Below, piece by piece: positions 10,749 through 22,439 of a DNA stretch of 64,000 nucleotides. The translations under genes and the position numbers were made by a program. A model generated the notes under the pieces. It had not been told where the DNA came from and ran no database searches. It was given only the letters and a program-made list of their open reading frames with translations. Position 1 is the stretch's first letter, and each line of letters starts with the position of its first letter. Origin of the DNA: Allodiplogaster sudhausi (lineage: Eukaryota; Nematoda; Chromadorea; Rhabditida; Diplogasteridae); contig CALZFC010000060.1 of the NCBI GenBank assembly GCA_945643635.1, positions 1,036,001-1,100,000 of the forward strand. Reading direction: 5' to 3'.

Positions 10749-13431
10749 CTACGCAATGCTATCAAAGTGCGCACGGAAGCCGCGCACAAAACGGCCATCT
10801 TTCGTCGTGAGCACGACCCGCATGACATTCGACGACGTCGTTTGGAAAGTTGTGCCCGGCAGCGGTTCACCAGTTATCCTAATTTAAATGTTTAAAAATT
10901 TCAACAAAAAAATTTTATTCTTAAATATTATGTAATAAGGATAGCTTATGTCTACAAAGAGACACTCAATCATTGATCAACAAAGTTTATAGTTGTTGTA
11001 ATTGTTAAGCGGACAAAGGCATACAAATCACTTACGTTCCAATTAGTGCGCCACCAAGATTGCCTTCGTAGAGTTCCACCTTGTCGCAGCAGAAGTTGAG
11101 ATCGAAATCGTCAAAGGTCACCTGCACCTTCTTGCCCACTTCCACTTCGAGGAAGTAGTCACATGCGGTAGCGTTTGGTGGTCCGGGATAGGAAGGAGAG
11201 TAGATCTGAAGGAAGCTACGGAAACAGTGAGAGAAAGAAGAAAGAGAAATGGCATTCTAGGTTAAAGTATTTTTCTCGAAAGAAAAGAACGATAAATATC
11301 TATAATCATGAAGAAACCGTAATATCTTGATAGTATCAAAATGTAGTACCATGTAACATAATTCGGATTTTCGGGGCAGCCGGGCTCTGAGATAGGATTG
11401 TCGATATCGTAGGCTACAAGAGCACTTATTTTCTTGAGATTTAATTCAAGTTATGATACGATGTCAACTATGCGTAATTTTACAAAAAAAAACCACGAAA
11501 TGCCACTAAACAATTCCAGTAAAATTTGTTTAAATGGAAAACCGGGTCGGCTGCACGCATAGGGAAGTTGGCTGTTGTCGCAGCTATTGGTTACATACTC
11601 GCCGATGTGCGAACAAGTTTCAATCGACGTACAGTAGCCGAAGATGTCGTTCGGGAAACCTGGTAAGCAATTAAACAGATTTATCTACGCTAGATAGATA
11701 ATTATGAAAATAACTGAAGTATTTCAGTAACATGTATGTACCTCTGGCAAAGTTGGTGTAGGTGACGTTGCTGCCGTCCGTCCACGACTCTTCGCCTCTG
11801 CTCACATTGGTTTCGAGGCCAATGTGGAGGCCTTCTAGGAGGCCGAATTCTTTAGCCTTTGCGCATAAGTAGTCGTTTGTCTGTATAAACATGTATGAAA
11901 ATTTTTTAATCATTTTTAATGAAAACAGCTGTTTAAAATTAAAAAAAATGTATGCTGCATACCGCGGAGTCGTGAAGGGAGACGAGATTAGCATACTCTT
12001 GCTGGCAACTTTTCTCTGCATCTCTCCAAGACCGCTAAAACAGCAAAAAAAAAGTTATATACTTGTATTTTGTAAATTTATAGATAGTTGTATGCTTAAA
12101 AATATGTGGTCTTGCCTTTGTGAATCCGAGTGCGACGCAAGTCTGCGTTCCTTCAACAAGGTCGTAGTCGTTGCAGACGGCATCTTAAAGTCAAGGCCTG
12201 ATGCAGAATGAGAAATGAGTGTTTTCTCTCGCTCGCAAATTTTTATGTCGAGAGCATTCTTTTGCTGCACGATTATTCAAACTCGAGGATGCAGCCAAGC
12301 GTCTTGGAAATGTCTCACTGTCAGACGTTTTATTGTCCATGACACTTCAGGGACACATCGGAGATTTTCCTAAGAAAACAGGACACAGTAGGTTGCCAAG
12401 TTTGATTGTCACGCAAGCATGGTTATTTTTCGTCCAAATTTAGCTAGTGCTCCAAATAAATACACATCATATTCGCCGTGAAATCCCCCAGATATTAACT
12501 ATTAACTATTGTGTCCGGGCAGTCCGCAGATGGCGTAGAATATATTGCCGACAGGGTCTCTCGTTTCCCAGACACCGTCGCTTGTGCGCAAGACGACGAT
12601 AGCGTAGCTGCTGTCGCAGGGTGAGACTGTCAAGAAGCGTTTAATAGTGGAATATTTACCGAAAATTAGTACAAATTAATTGTTTTTTTATTATTGATCA
12701 TGACGCACTAATATTCGAGTAGTTGAAGGGCGTCCCATCGACCCAGTATAATGTGCGCGTCCTCACGTCGCACTTGAGACCAATCAGGACGTATTCCGTA
12801 GATGTTCGTAACTTCCGGATGCCCTCATTCTCCTGATGTTGTTGATCATCAGTAGGAAGATAGGAGGAATGAAGGTAGAGAGGGAGTAGAAGAGTAAGAG
12901 CACAAAATCAAATTTGCACAAAAAAAAAACAAATGTCAAGTTCAAAACTATCGTTCGTGTAAAATGTTTGGTATAATTATTAAAATTGGTTATTGAAAAC
13001 AGGAAAGTAATAACAACATCGGCGGAGTGAATCGAAATGAGCTCGCCGCCTTCTCTGTGGCAGAGCATTTACTGCCCGTATGGGTGATCGTCATCATCCG
13101 TGCCGCGCATGCAGCGACCGCCCGCAACTGGCTGATACGCACCGGGGCACGCGAACGCTGTTCACATGTATCATTAGCCTTTTATTTATGCTTACCTCAA
13201 TTAATTAATTATGTAATTTCTCATTAGTGAGATATTTCAGCGCGGGAAATTTTTTAAACACAATTGAGAAAGTGAGGAATTATAGGATACTTGTTTTAGT
13301 TTCAAATTTTTATTTGATATATACATACATATTTGCATAGCTATCAATTACATATGCAAGAAGACTTGTACAGAACCGATTTGCAGGAGTGCGAGAAGAA
13401 GCAGAACTATGGACATCGCCGTCGCGTGCAT
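10749..13431 (-). CDS. Secreted protein with two C-type lectin domains and CUB domain; one in-frame stop
   Basis: Eleven exons keep phase for 403 codons: 13377-13431, 13018-13157, 12709-12832, 12507-12626, 12116-12183, 11963-12034, 11742-11880, 11543-11659, 11350-11413, 11036-11215, 10749-10878. Order: signal peptide (MHATAMSIVLLLLALLQIAFA); CTLD1 with CREGGELISIHSAD-like text and a YWVDGTPFNYSN motif; CTLD2 with SWRDAEKSCQQEYANLVSLH, then GLHIGLE and SWTDGSNVTYTNF; CUB with FDDFDLNFCCDKVELYEG. The CTLD-CTLD-CUB order is that of a large nematode clec subfamily, secreted and often linked to pathogen response. The intron after 12116 uses a GC donor (AAG/GCAAG). Codon 48 (13069-13071) is TAA, in CTLD1 just before the conserved C-x-x-x-G-G-x-L region; everything after it is preserved. 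Family is certain; whether the gene makes a full protein is not. Confidence 0.9.
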
Positions 13432-13439
13432 GCCTCTCG

Positions 13440-14200
13440 CAACTGATAAGCACACGCTGGCCAAGTGCCGCGCCTCTTATATACTACATAGGTATCTCAC
13501 ACGTCGAATGCTGAAAGTATTAGTCGAGCCTTTTCAGCACTCAAAACACGGAGTTATCTTTGGAAGCCGCGCCAGAGTTGCTGATTAGGCAACAAGCAAA
13601 CGAGAGAACATTGATCATAGAGAGAGAGAGAATTGTGAAACTAAGAAAGAACGAAAAGGAATTAGAATGAGAAAAGTCATGAAGAACAAAGTGAATTGCA
13701 ACGAGATGGGTATTAAGATAGGGAAGCTAGGAGGAGGAAGTGAGTTGAGGTTCGCAAGGATGCTTCAAATAAATGCTGACAGGAATACATCGTAAAAGAC
13801 TTTATAACTACGTAGCTGATGGATGATATGTTTGTTATCTTCAAAAAATACAAGAATAGAAAATTGTAAAAAATGCAAGCGTGGAGAGTAGTATATTTAG
13901 AATCAGGAGAAGGTAAACTGTCATCCTATTCGTATCTATTTATTTGTTTAACGATAGAGCTGTATTTACATATGTCAATGGCAGTACACAGTGACAAATA
14001 TTCATGATTAATATATAATAAAAATATATTGCATACATATAAACTTTCTTTGTTTCAAATAAGTACCATGAGTAAGTTAGTCTAACGAATCGGGAATGCC
14101 TCTTCTTACTGCCATGGCAGGTCTGTTGGGTAGATTGCCGGATGCTAACCAGACGGAATTTTCATTCGCGCATTTATTCGAAGAGAAATCAGTACTGAAG
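13440..14200. other. No gene seen; promoter-side spacer
   Basis: Upstream of the CTLD gene. Holds a GA-rich stretch (13618-13745) and AT-rich DNA. The 14205-14633 part matches the region upstream of channel copy 1. Confidence 0.4.
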
Positions 14201-16204
14201 GATGTATACTCTTCTTCAGCTATCATCGATATTGCATGAATACCTTTCTAAAGTATAACACCGATGTTAGGTACATACATATATGAAAAACTATCAAACC
14301 TTGTAGCTTGATTGCCAAGAAAATAAATGACAATCTACGTGAATTTCATATGGTAAATAAAAAGTATGCACTTTCGTGTTGAAAAAGTGCATGAAACATT
14401 TGTACTTTATTGAATTATGCTTAATTGAATCCATCAGTGCTATTCTAGTCGAGAAGAATAATTTCTCAACGATTCCGTCATTCTCCTCGCATTCCCTCCT
14501 GCCAACCAGTTGGAATCTGGTTAGCTCATCCCAATTAAAAGTAACCATTTCTTTTTCGAGTTTTTTTTAACTTAATCTTTTAATATTTCAAACATAATGT
14601 TCCACAAAAAAATTAACTTGTTATTTATTTCAGTAAACATGCGAGTGAAAGTGGCCTTCGCGGCCTTCTTCTTCTCTTTCATCGTGGTTATTAGGGGTTT
14701 GTTTAAAAAATAACAAATATTTGCGTAAAGAAATCAAGTGTAATTGTATATTTTTAATATGCTCTAGACGAGAAAAAAACTATTTTATTTTCCTTCTTTC
14801 AGCTCCCCTGATTTTTGAGAAGCGCCTCGACTACTATGAAAAGGGCATCTCCACTCTGGGCTTCGCTGATCTGACCATTCACAACACTTTCCACCCGGTC
14901 GAAACATGGGCGAAGATTTCATGAGAATGAGAACTGATTAATTGACAAAAAATGAATTAAAGGAAGACGATTACTGAAAAAAAATTATACGGATTCGAAT
15001 TGCCGCGTTTACCCTAGGACCAGGCACTCTTATTCTCGCTTACTATTTCGCAGGTCGCATAAACCTACTGCGGGAAAATAGCACGCGCGCATGAGAGTGC
15101 GAATGAACGCGGCAATTTGAATACTCAAATTTAAATGAGCCGAAAATACTCTTTTGAATTCGCGCCTTTTTGCTGAACACAGGCCGAGAGAATGTGATAT
15201 AGTGAGAAGAGACTATAATGGTCAGAAAAATATAATTAGATTTAAGTTTTTCATCTTTTAAGAGAGCCTCTCTGTTAGGATCAAGCAGTCCTCAGTGGGA
15301 GTTTGCCCCGGGGCAAAAATTTCTGATTTGGTTATCCAAAATTTAATTTGGGGTACCCATGCGCACTATGAAGAAAATTAAAAGGTCAATTTTGTTATAG
15401 AATTTTTTCCTTGTCTGGGCATGCAAATGTATGGAAAAAGTTGAAGTCATCATAACTTTCTTTAATATCAATATTTGCCAATTTTCTTTTTTTTAACGGA
15501 ATCAACGTTGGATTCTGAACAAAATCAGCCCAGATGTCTTTCAGTCAACTATTTTTTTTCACATCGAAAAATTACTTTTAATATTTGAATTTGACGGTTA
15601 AGTACCTTATACTCATTTGTGTGTGGGTGTTATATCTCAAAATGTAGAGCATTAAAAACTGTATAACATATATTCTTTTCGCTTCGTGTGCACTACCCCT
15701 AAGGGGTGGAAAATAGGCTCAAATATGGGTACCTCGGATATGTAGGATTCAAGGAATGCGTGAAAAGAAGTTAAATTCTTGTTGTAACATAAAATGAACC
15801 ATTTCATTCGATTCAGCACGTGCTTCTCTTCAAAAAAGCTCCATATCAAAATTTCATAAAATTATCATCTTCCATGAAAAAAACGCATTTTTCGATTTTT
15901 CAGCCATTGTCAGAAAATGACCTAAAACTATTCGAATCGCTGTATTTTCAATGTTTTCAGTGAGAACAGAATGCGGATAGTACTATTCAGTACGCGACAA
16001 AATTCTCTACAACATACATCCATGACATCTGGATAGGGCGTCCCTACCAATAACAGTATCGATTTTCCTAAGGCGGTCGCGTCAACACTAACAGATCCGC
16101 ATTTTCCAACTTTTCGTGCAATCTTAATGTTTCTTACTCATCCAATGGATCATTCTGCTCCACGAAGCACACAAAGGTCAGAACCGATGTTTGTTTTACA
16201 GATC

Positions 16205-16290
16205 TCCCGTGGTAAAAGCCCGCAAAAGGGTTTGCACGCGCGCGGCTTCGAACCTGGGACCCATGACTTTCGACGTGCACAACCAATTGG
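16205..16290 (-). repeat. tRNA-derived module in left foldback arm
   Basis: On the minus strand, an A-box-like TAGCCAATTGGTTGTGCA is followed about 39 bp later by a B-box-like GGTTCGAAGCC, the spacing of an internal RNA polymerase III promoter. No convincing cloverleaf is formed. The mirror copy is in the right arm. Confidence 0.55.
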
Positions 16291-17029
16291 CTAAAATGAC
16301 GTTATAAAATTCATTTCTGGAAAATGACAAAACCAATCTTAAAGGTTGACCTATCAGCCGATAGCTATTTTTGCGCTCTATCGAAAGAAATATATCCGCC
16401 AAACAGTGTAAATTGACGGTAAGGTCAAATTAGTGGCCAAAATATTCAAACCCAAAAAAGTAGATCAAAAAAGCTATTCATCATAACGTGATGTATGGGA
16501 AAGTTGTTCGTCTGAGCGAAAGCTATAGAATGCCATATAACATGTGGGATAAGTTCAATCCGCGAGCAATAAAGGCCGCGGTAATGTATCATCAACAAAT
16601 TTACTTTTCAAAGGACTTCAGGGCACTTTTTCGGTACTCCAGCCGAATAGATAATAGTGACTGATAAAGAATGTCCTCTCTATTAGTAAGAGTACCGAAA
16701 AAGTGCCCTGGAGTCCGTTGAAAAGTCAATATTTTGGGGGGACCTTTTCGCGGCTGTTATTGCTCGCGGATTGAACTTGTCCCCACATGTTATATGCCAT
16801 TCTATAGCTTTCGCTCAGACGAACAACTTTCCCATACATCACGTTATGATGAATAGCTTTTTTGATCTACTTATTTGGGTTCGAATATTTTGGCCACTTA
16901 TTTGACCTTACCGTCAATTTACACTGTTTGGCGGATATATTTATTTCGATAGAGCGCAAAAATGGCTATCGGCTGATAGGTCAACCTTTAAGATTGGTTT
17001 TGCCATTTTCCAGAAATGAATTTTATAAC

Positions 17030-17100
17030 GTCATTTTAGCCAATTGGTTGTGCACGTCGAAAGTCATGGGTCCCAGGTTCGAAGCCGCGCGCGTGCAAAC
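17030..17100 (+). repeat. tRNA-derived module in right foldback arm
   Basis: Mirror of the left-arm module, with the same A- and B-box-like pieces on the plus strand. The two modules therefore point away from the loop. Confidence 0.55.
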
Positions 17101-19955
17101 CCTTTTGCGGGCTTTTACCACGGGAGATCTGTAAAACAAACATCGGTTCTGGCCTTTGTGTGCTTCGTGGAGCAGAATGATTCATTGGATGAGTAAGAAA
17201 CATTAAGATTGCACGAAAAGTTGGAAAATGCGGATCTGTTAGTTTTGACGCGACCGCCTTAGGAAAATCGATACTGTCATTGGTAGGGACGCCCTATCCA
17301 GATGTAATGGATGTATGCTGTAGAGAATTTTGTCGCGTACTGAATAGTACATCCGCATTCTGTTCTCACTGAAAACATTGAAAATACAGCGATTCGAATA
17401 GTTTTAGGTCATTTTCTGACAATGGCTGAAAAATCGAAAAATGCATTTTTTTCATGGAAGATGATAATTTTATGAAATTTTGATATGGAGCTTTTTTGAA
17501 GAGAAGCACGTGCTGAATCGAATGAAATGGTTCATTTTATGTTACAACAAGAATTTAACTTCTTTTCACGCATTCCTTGAATCCTACATATCCGAGGTAC
17601 CCATATTTGAGCCTATTTTCCACCCCTTAGGGGTTGTGCACACGAAGCGAAAAGAATATATGTTATACAGTTTTTAATGCTCTACATTTTGAGATAAAAC
17701 ACCCACACACAAATGAGTATAAGGTACTTACCCGTCAAATTCAAATATTAAAAGTAATTTTTCGATGTGAAAAAAAATTTATGACTGAAAAACATCTGGG
17801 CTGATTTTGTTCAGAATCTAACGTCGATTCCGTTAAAAAAAAGAAAATTGAAAAATATTGAGTTTGAAGCGAGATACATCAATTCAGAAATTATCCATAC
17901 TTTTACCTGTTCACGGAAAAATATTTTTTGAAAAATTTTTTTGCCATTTAATATTGTTACTGGGGCCCAGTGCCATGCCCGACTATGTTCTCACATTCGA
18001 AATCCAACGTCTGGATCTGGGGCACGCCCTACTGGAGGCATACAGAGAGGCTCTCTTAATCAGCGATCGAATGGTAAAGAATAAAACCTGACGTTTGAGC
18101 AAGCGATAAAAATGCATAGCATATTTGTAGAATGTGGAGTTCTTCTACAAATGAACGGAGGGAGATACCAGTGAAGGATGTCAGCACGGACTTATTCCTG
18201 CAGTGTTTCCCAACCTTGAGTTTGTGAAACATTTCAAAGGTAACTCACAATACTTTTATGAGAGAATGGAATCTGTTGGTTGCAGTTTTGAAATCCCACA
18301 GTTTTTCTTCTGAGCAATTGAATAAAAAAAAATTGGGTGTCAGTATTCAATAATCAGGAAAGTTCACATACTACTAAGCCCGTTTTATTCCTTGCAGATG
18401 AATGCTTTGTCGGAGCCAAACACGTAGCGAATAATAGTGCTACGCGGTTATCCGATAACAAAACAAGCGACATCATTAAGCAGGAGATCATGAAGCTTGG
18501 ATTTCATTGGTTCGTAACTGCGTACATTTTGAGTATCTACATAAAACGAAATTTGCGATGAATGTAGTTAAGAAAGAAGCGTACTTGATGATGTCTTGTA
18601 TAGTCAACTATCTTCGGTACCCACTCATGGCAAAAAATACGAAACATTTCGACAAAGAAAGTCTGTTTTAAGTTTTTTAGACTTTAAATCGACTCTTTTA
18701 GGTATTTGAATGGAGATCGGTTCGATGAAGTAAACGTTTCTGATGTGTTCTTGCTTGGTGGGAACAAGTCCAAAGCCCTTCAGCTGGAGTACAATGTCTT
18801 CTTTCTAAACGGAAAGCTCAAGGCGTTTGATAAGAATCTTTTTTGCGCAACATTTAATCGATTAAAATGCCAACAAATGTTTTTTCAGTCGATTGTATTG
18901 CTGCACTCCTCGGCGCCCGCGGAGATCCTTCAGGATGGCCAGAATGCAAGTGCCCTCCGCCCTGTCATGCCAACACCTTTACAGCGAAAATCTTCCAGGA
19001 ATCTTTCGCCAAGCACAAGTTATGATAAGAGCATGTTTTCAAGCCTTTTTATTGCAACAGCCATTCGAAGCCGCTCTTTTCGTCATAGCACAAAAGGAAA
19101 CTACTTTAAATTTTAAATTTCATCAACATTATTTGCAGTTGCCTAAGTTGCCTGACCACTGCTTCACACCGAATAATTCGAGTTACAACAGCACATTTTT
19201 CGTCGAAAACAACTGCACGCTCATGGTCAGCATGGTTTGAACTTAATTTTTCCCGCGCATTAATAGACATTTCTCCTATGCACAACACTTTTACGTTTTA
19301 AAAAATCAAATAACATCAAACCAACATTTTCAGAGTGATGTCTCCATATTCTTCGACAGAATCGATTCGTACGTAGAAATTGAGGAGCTCTCTATGACGG
19401 CCGGTTTTTTTTTAAATTACTTCTCTTATCCTTGAAAAAATGGTCAAGTCTTTTTTTGAAATACATAGTATAACGACATATAAATAAATAAAAGAATGAA
19501 AACGATCCAGTTTGGCTCGATGCTCGGCTTGCTCGGTGGCCTCTCCGGTCTCTTCATCGGCTGTTCGGCGATCATTCTTCTCGAGATCCTCTTCCTCCTC
19601 ACTCATCTCGCCCTCGACAAACAACTAATTCCAGCCGTCCATCGCGAGCCTGTGGATCATCGCGATCTTTAGATCGAGAAGAGCAGAGCGTGCACTTTCA
19701 CCATTTGTCTACCGACCATTCTAAATACATATATAATATATGTCCATCTGTTAGCAAGAATATCTCCATTATTATATGATTCATATTCATAAGTAATACA
19801 TAAACAAAAATATTGTTGTGCAAAATAATGCAACATGATTCAATCGAGAGCAAGGTTCTGGGAAGAGCCGACAAAAACCAGTGTGTATGGAATTATAGAA
19901 CTTTAGCCGTTGTATTATATTACAACGTGTGCAATTGGATGAATCGATCATGTCA

Positions 19956-20819
19956 GGGTTATCGTGGTTGAAGATTTCATGCTCCTTTAATTACGCCACT
20001 TTGGACTTTGGCGATGAGAGGCAAATCTGTTTACGATGGAGTGGAAAAGGCGTCCATTAACACAACGGAATATCCGTTAAATTCTAGCTCAATAGGCACT
20101 ATGTGAGGCAGTATCCGGATTTGAAACTTGTTGTGTGGATGGTGGAGTAGGTAACGCGACCGAAATGCAGTATGTACGGGTTCATTTCTGTTTTGACAAA
20201 GTTTTTTTTGGACTACGGAGGTAAACTACGGATTGCACGACTGATATGGCTTGCGGATAATGTTACGGATAAAGGGCGGTCTAACTACGGATACGAACAA
20301 TTCGTACATTGTATCCGTTATCGGTAACGGATATTTATCTGTGAGTGTATACATACATATGCATATATTTGACAGCATCAAAGACTCAGAATGCTTCTTC
20401 ATGAACTTTATATGATTCGGGAAAAACATTCTTTATGAAAAGGAATTTCCGGTATATTTAAGGCACTAGTGCATGATAGAGGGTCCAGTATGGAAGTGAT
20501 TTCGAAGATTCTTCGCCTGCTGGAGTCTGCCGAAGTTCCCGTAGATATGCAGCGTCGATGATGAACGAGGGGACGATCGGACGCGGTGCAGGACCGGGGG
20601 ACGAAATTGAGTCATTCCGAAGGAGGGATGGCTGGGAGGGAGGAGGGGGGGCGCTACTTGATACAAGACCTTTGCTGAAAAGAAAAGTTGTGGTAGGAGA
20701 TTAGTATTAACGGATGCCTTTTCCACGACATCGTAAACAGATTTGCCTGTCAAGGCCAAAGTCCAAAGTGGCGGAATTAAAGGAGGTTTGAACATGGAAT
20801 CTCTTTCCACGACAACCCT
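19956..20819. repeat. Foldback element, 0.86 kb
   Basis: 19956-20066 recurs as an imperfect reverse complement at 20704-20819 (for example CCACTTTGGACTTTGGC against GGCCAAAGTCCAAAGTGG). The interior holds CTACGGATA / ATCCGTTA-type text (20210-20345) that recurs near 30660-30810, so these belong to one repeat family. No coding exon inside. Confidence 0.7.
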
Positions 20820-21275
20820 GGCTTGAAGCATCCTCTGCCACGTTTTCGCTCTGTACACACATATAGTAACTCTTTCCTTCAAATCAATGGCAATTTATTG
20901 GTTCTTCACGTCTGAGAATATGCAATTCAAACAACAAAAACAATATCTCTGATTTCATCACATTAGAGTGCAAGAGCTCCGCTCGTCCTCAAGACATTTA
21001 GAACTGTCACAAAATAGTAGGAATGAGCTGAAGTCGAATGCGTTGCAGTGATGTTGCTTGCTCCATGTCACCTGCTCGTAGCACGCAGCGCGGCTCGCCT
21101 CCTCAAGGCAAGGCAGCGCTCCGCCAATGAAGCCCTCGAAAAAATTTTGGTCTATTCTATAATATATAATATTAATAGAACCGACACATTATAATGATGC
21201 TTAGGGTGACGCCATTTTTATAATCGCAAATATCTAACCAGTTTTTTTAAGCATTTCTTAACTTAATGATGTTCA

Positions 21276-22309
21276 TTAAGACTCAACTGTACCAACGGTG
21301 TACACGTTGTTCTTGAGTCGTACAACGGCTCTTCCAGCGCGAGAAGAAGCGGCACTGACGCTTTGTTCAAGCTGATTCTTCGTCCAGCTACCGTAAATGT
21401 CCAGGTCGAATATGTTCGCTCTCAGCCCATCCCCAGTCGCAAGCAAGAAAATATTCAACACCTTCCCTGATGCGTCGTCATTCGTGAGTATCTTGAATCG
21501 CTCGAATATCCTATTTTCTTGCTGTATCTCGAGTCGCCTACCGTTCAGCTTGAGGTTGCTGAGAAGGCGTCTTCCCGTCATGCCGTCAATCTGTCTTGCT
21601 GCGTTGCCATCGTGATGGAAAATCTCACGAAAATTGACCATGTTCCATGACGCATTTGCTAGAAATGACTTCACCTGTAAGTCGAGAGGCGACGTAGCGG
21701 AACGAGCACTTTTTGTAGGTGGTGTTAGACCCGAGATAGTTCTCATAAGAAAGCAGACTGATGTGGTTCGGATCACTCAAGGGTCCTGGCTCGTCAACCA
21801 TCAGCGAGACTTCATACTGGATATCATCTTCGAAATTGATGTGCATGGATACGCTGTAGGTGACGTCACCGTCACCGGGGTGAAGAACTGGCGAAGCTCA
21901 CGATGGCAATGCCTCTCGTGTAGACGGCGATTGGCACGAAGAGACGCGTTGCGGTCGCGAACGCGGCTGTCGCAATGTTGCTATCATCGATCGGTACTGG
22001 CACCGGCAGCACGCATGTGGCATGGGTTGCTAGTTGATATGAAGTCATCGGCGCGAGAGGAGTAAGAAAGAGCCGGCAGCTGTGACGGTCGGGAAGAGTG
22101 TTTGCCAACCAAGGGAGGCCTGGGTAGGAGAGGGGGTCCTGGCGGAGAAGACGACGGGCGACGGCCGTTGAGTTTACGCCGATCTGAGATTTCTGGCGCC
22201 AGAGAATCGCGTTCTCGGAGACGGCGAGAATCTTCGGGACATCGCCGACTTCTTCCTCGGTGACATCGCGTGGGAAGTAGCCGAGAGGAGACAAGGTACG
22301 AAGAGCCAT
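21276..22309 (-). pseudogene. Unrecognised gene split by two +1 frame shifts
   Basis: Three long open stretches follow one another without intron signals: 22309 to about 21885 (starts MALRTLSPLGYF), about 21885 to 21675 (YSVSMHINFEDDIQYEVSLM) and about 21675 to 21276 (SFLANASWNMVNF, ends TVGTVES then stop). Each change of frame needs exactly one base skipped. The second can be formally bridged by a 16-nt GT...AG segment, but that is too short for a nematode intron. Amino-acid composition looks coding throughout. No domain recognised. The two lesions may be real mutations, sequencing indels, or less likely programmed shifts. Confidence 0.5.
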
Positions 22310-22439
22310 TGACTAGTCTGAAAGGAAGAACCGATACAGAAGCGAGAGAGAGAGAGAAAGAGAAATGTGCAGCTATTAAAAAAACATCTGGCTAAAAAAC
22401 ATTTACATGTGCATTTATATGATATTAGAAGCGTTGATT

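Larger units (their letters stand above)
15258..18059. mobile_element. 2.8 kb foldback element in intron of channel copy 2
   Basis: Strong inverted repeat: arm 15478-16641 matches the reverse complement of 16689-17858, with a loop of only about 47 bp. Outside this, the match weakens but the extreme ends agree again: GAGAGCCTCTCTGT at 15262-15275 and its complement ending at 18055, each flanked by TTAA. The TTAA may be a target-site duplication (as in piggyBac-type insertions) or part of the terminal repeat. No transposase is present; the matching ORFs in the arms are mirror copies of each other and look non-coding. A related fragment lies at 49.0 kb. Confidence 0.8.
14639..19672 (+). pseudogene. 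DEG/ENaC channel, broken copy 2
   Basis: Exons homologous to copy 1: 14639-14696, 14803-14897, 18131-18239, 18398-18509, 18702-18824. Then come exons absent from copy 1: 18889-19018 with the Cys motif ECKCPPPC, 19139-19225, 19334-19403, and 19511-19672 with GGLSGLFIGCSAIILLEI, the TM2/pore-end signature of DEG/ENaC channels, ending at TAG. Defects: TGA at 18152-18154 where copy 1 has CGA; the exons matching copy 1's 3' half of exon 5 and exon 6 are missing, and the phase across the gap does not fit; two later joins also fail to hold frame; intron 2 carries a 2.8 kb foldback. Family assignment is strong from the Cys motif and TM2; a working product is unlikely. Confidence 0.75.

Noticed and set aside
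15652..17677. Paired ORFs with matching protein on opposite strands (65 aa at 15652-15849 and 17480-17677; 68/90 aa at 16196-16402 and 16862-17134)
   Set aside because: They are mirror images of the two arms of the foldback element and the second pair runs through its tRNA-like module; no motif or splice context.
19412..19624. Acidic 70-aa minus-strand ORF
   Set aside because: It is the antisense of the TM2 exon of channel copy 2.
21672..21900. 14-nt and 16-nt introns (GTGAGCTTCGCCAG and GTGAAGTCATTTCTAG) in the 21-22 kb gene
   Set aside because: Only the 16-nt one restores frame and both are far below known nematode intron sizes; frame lesions are simpler.
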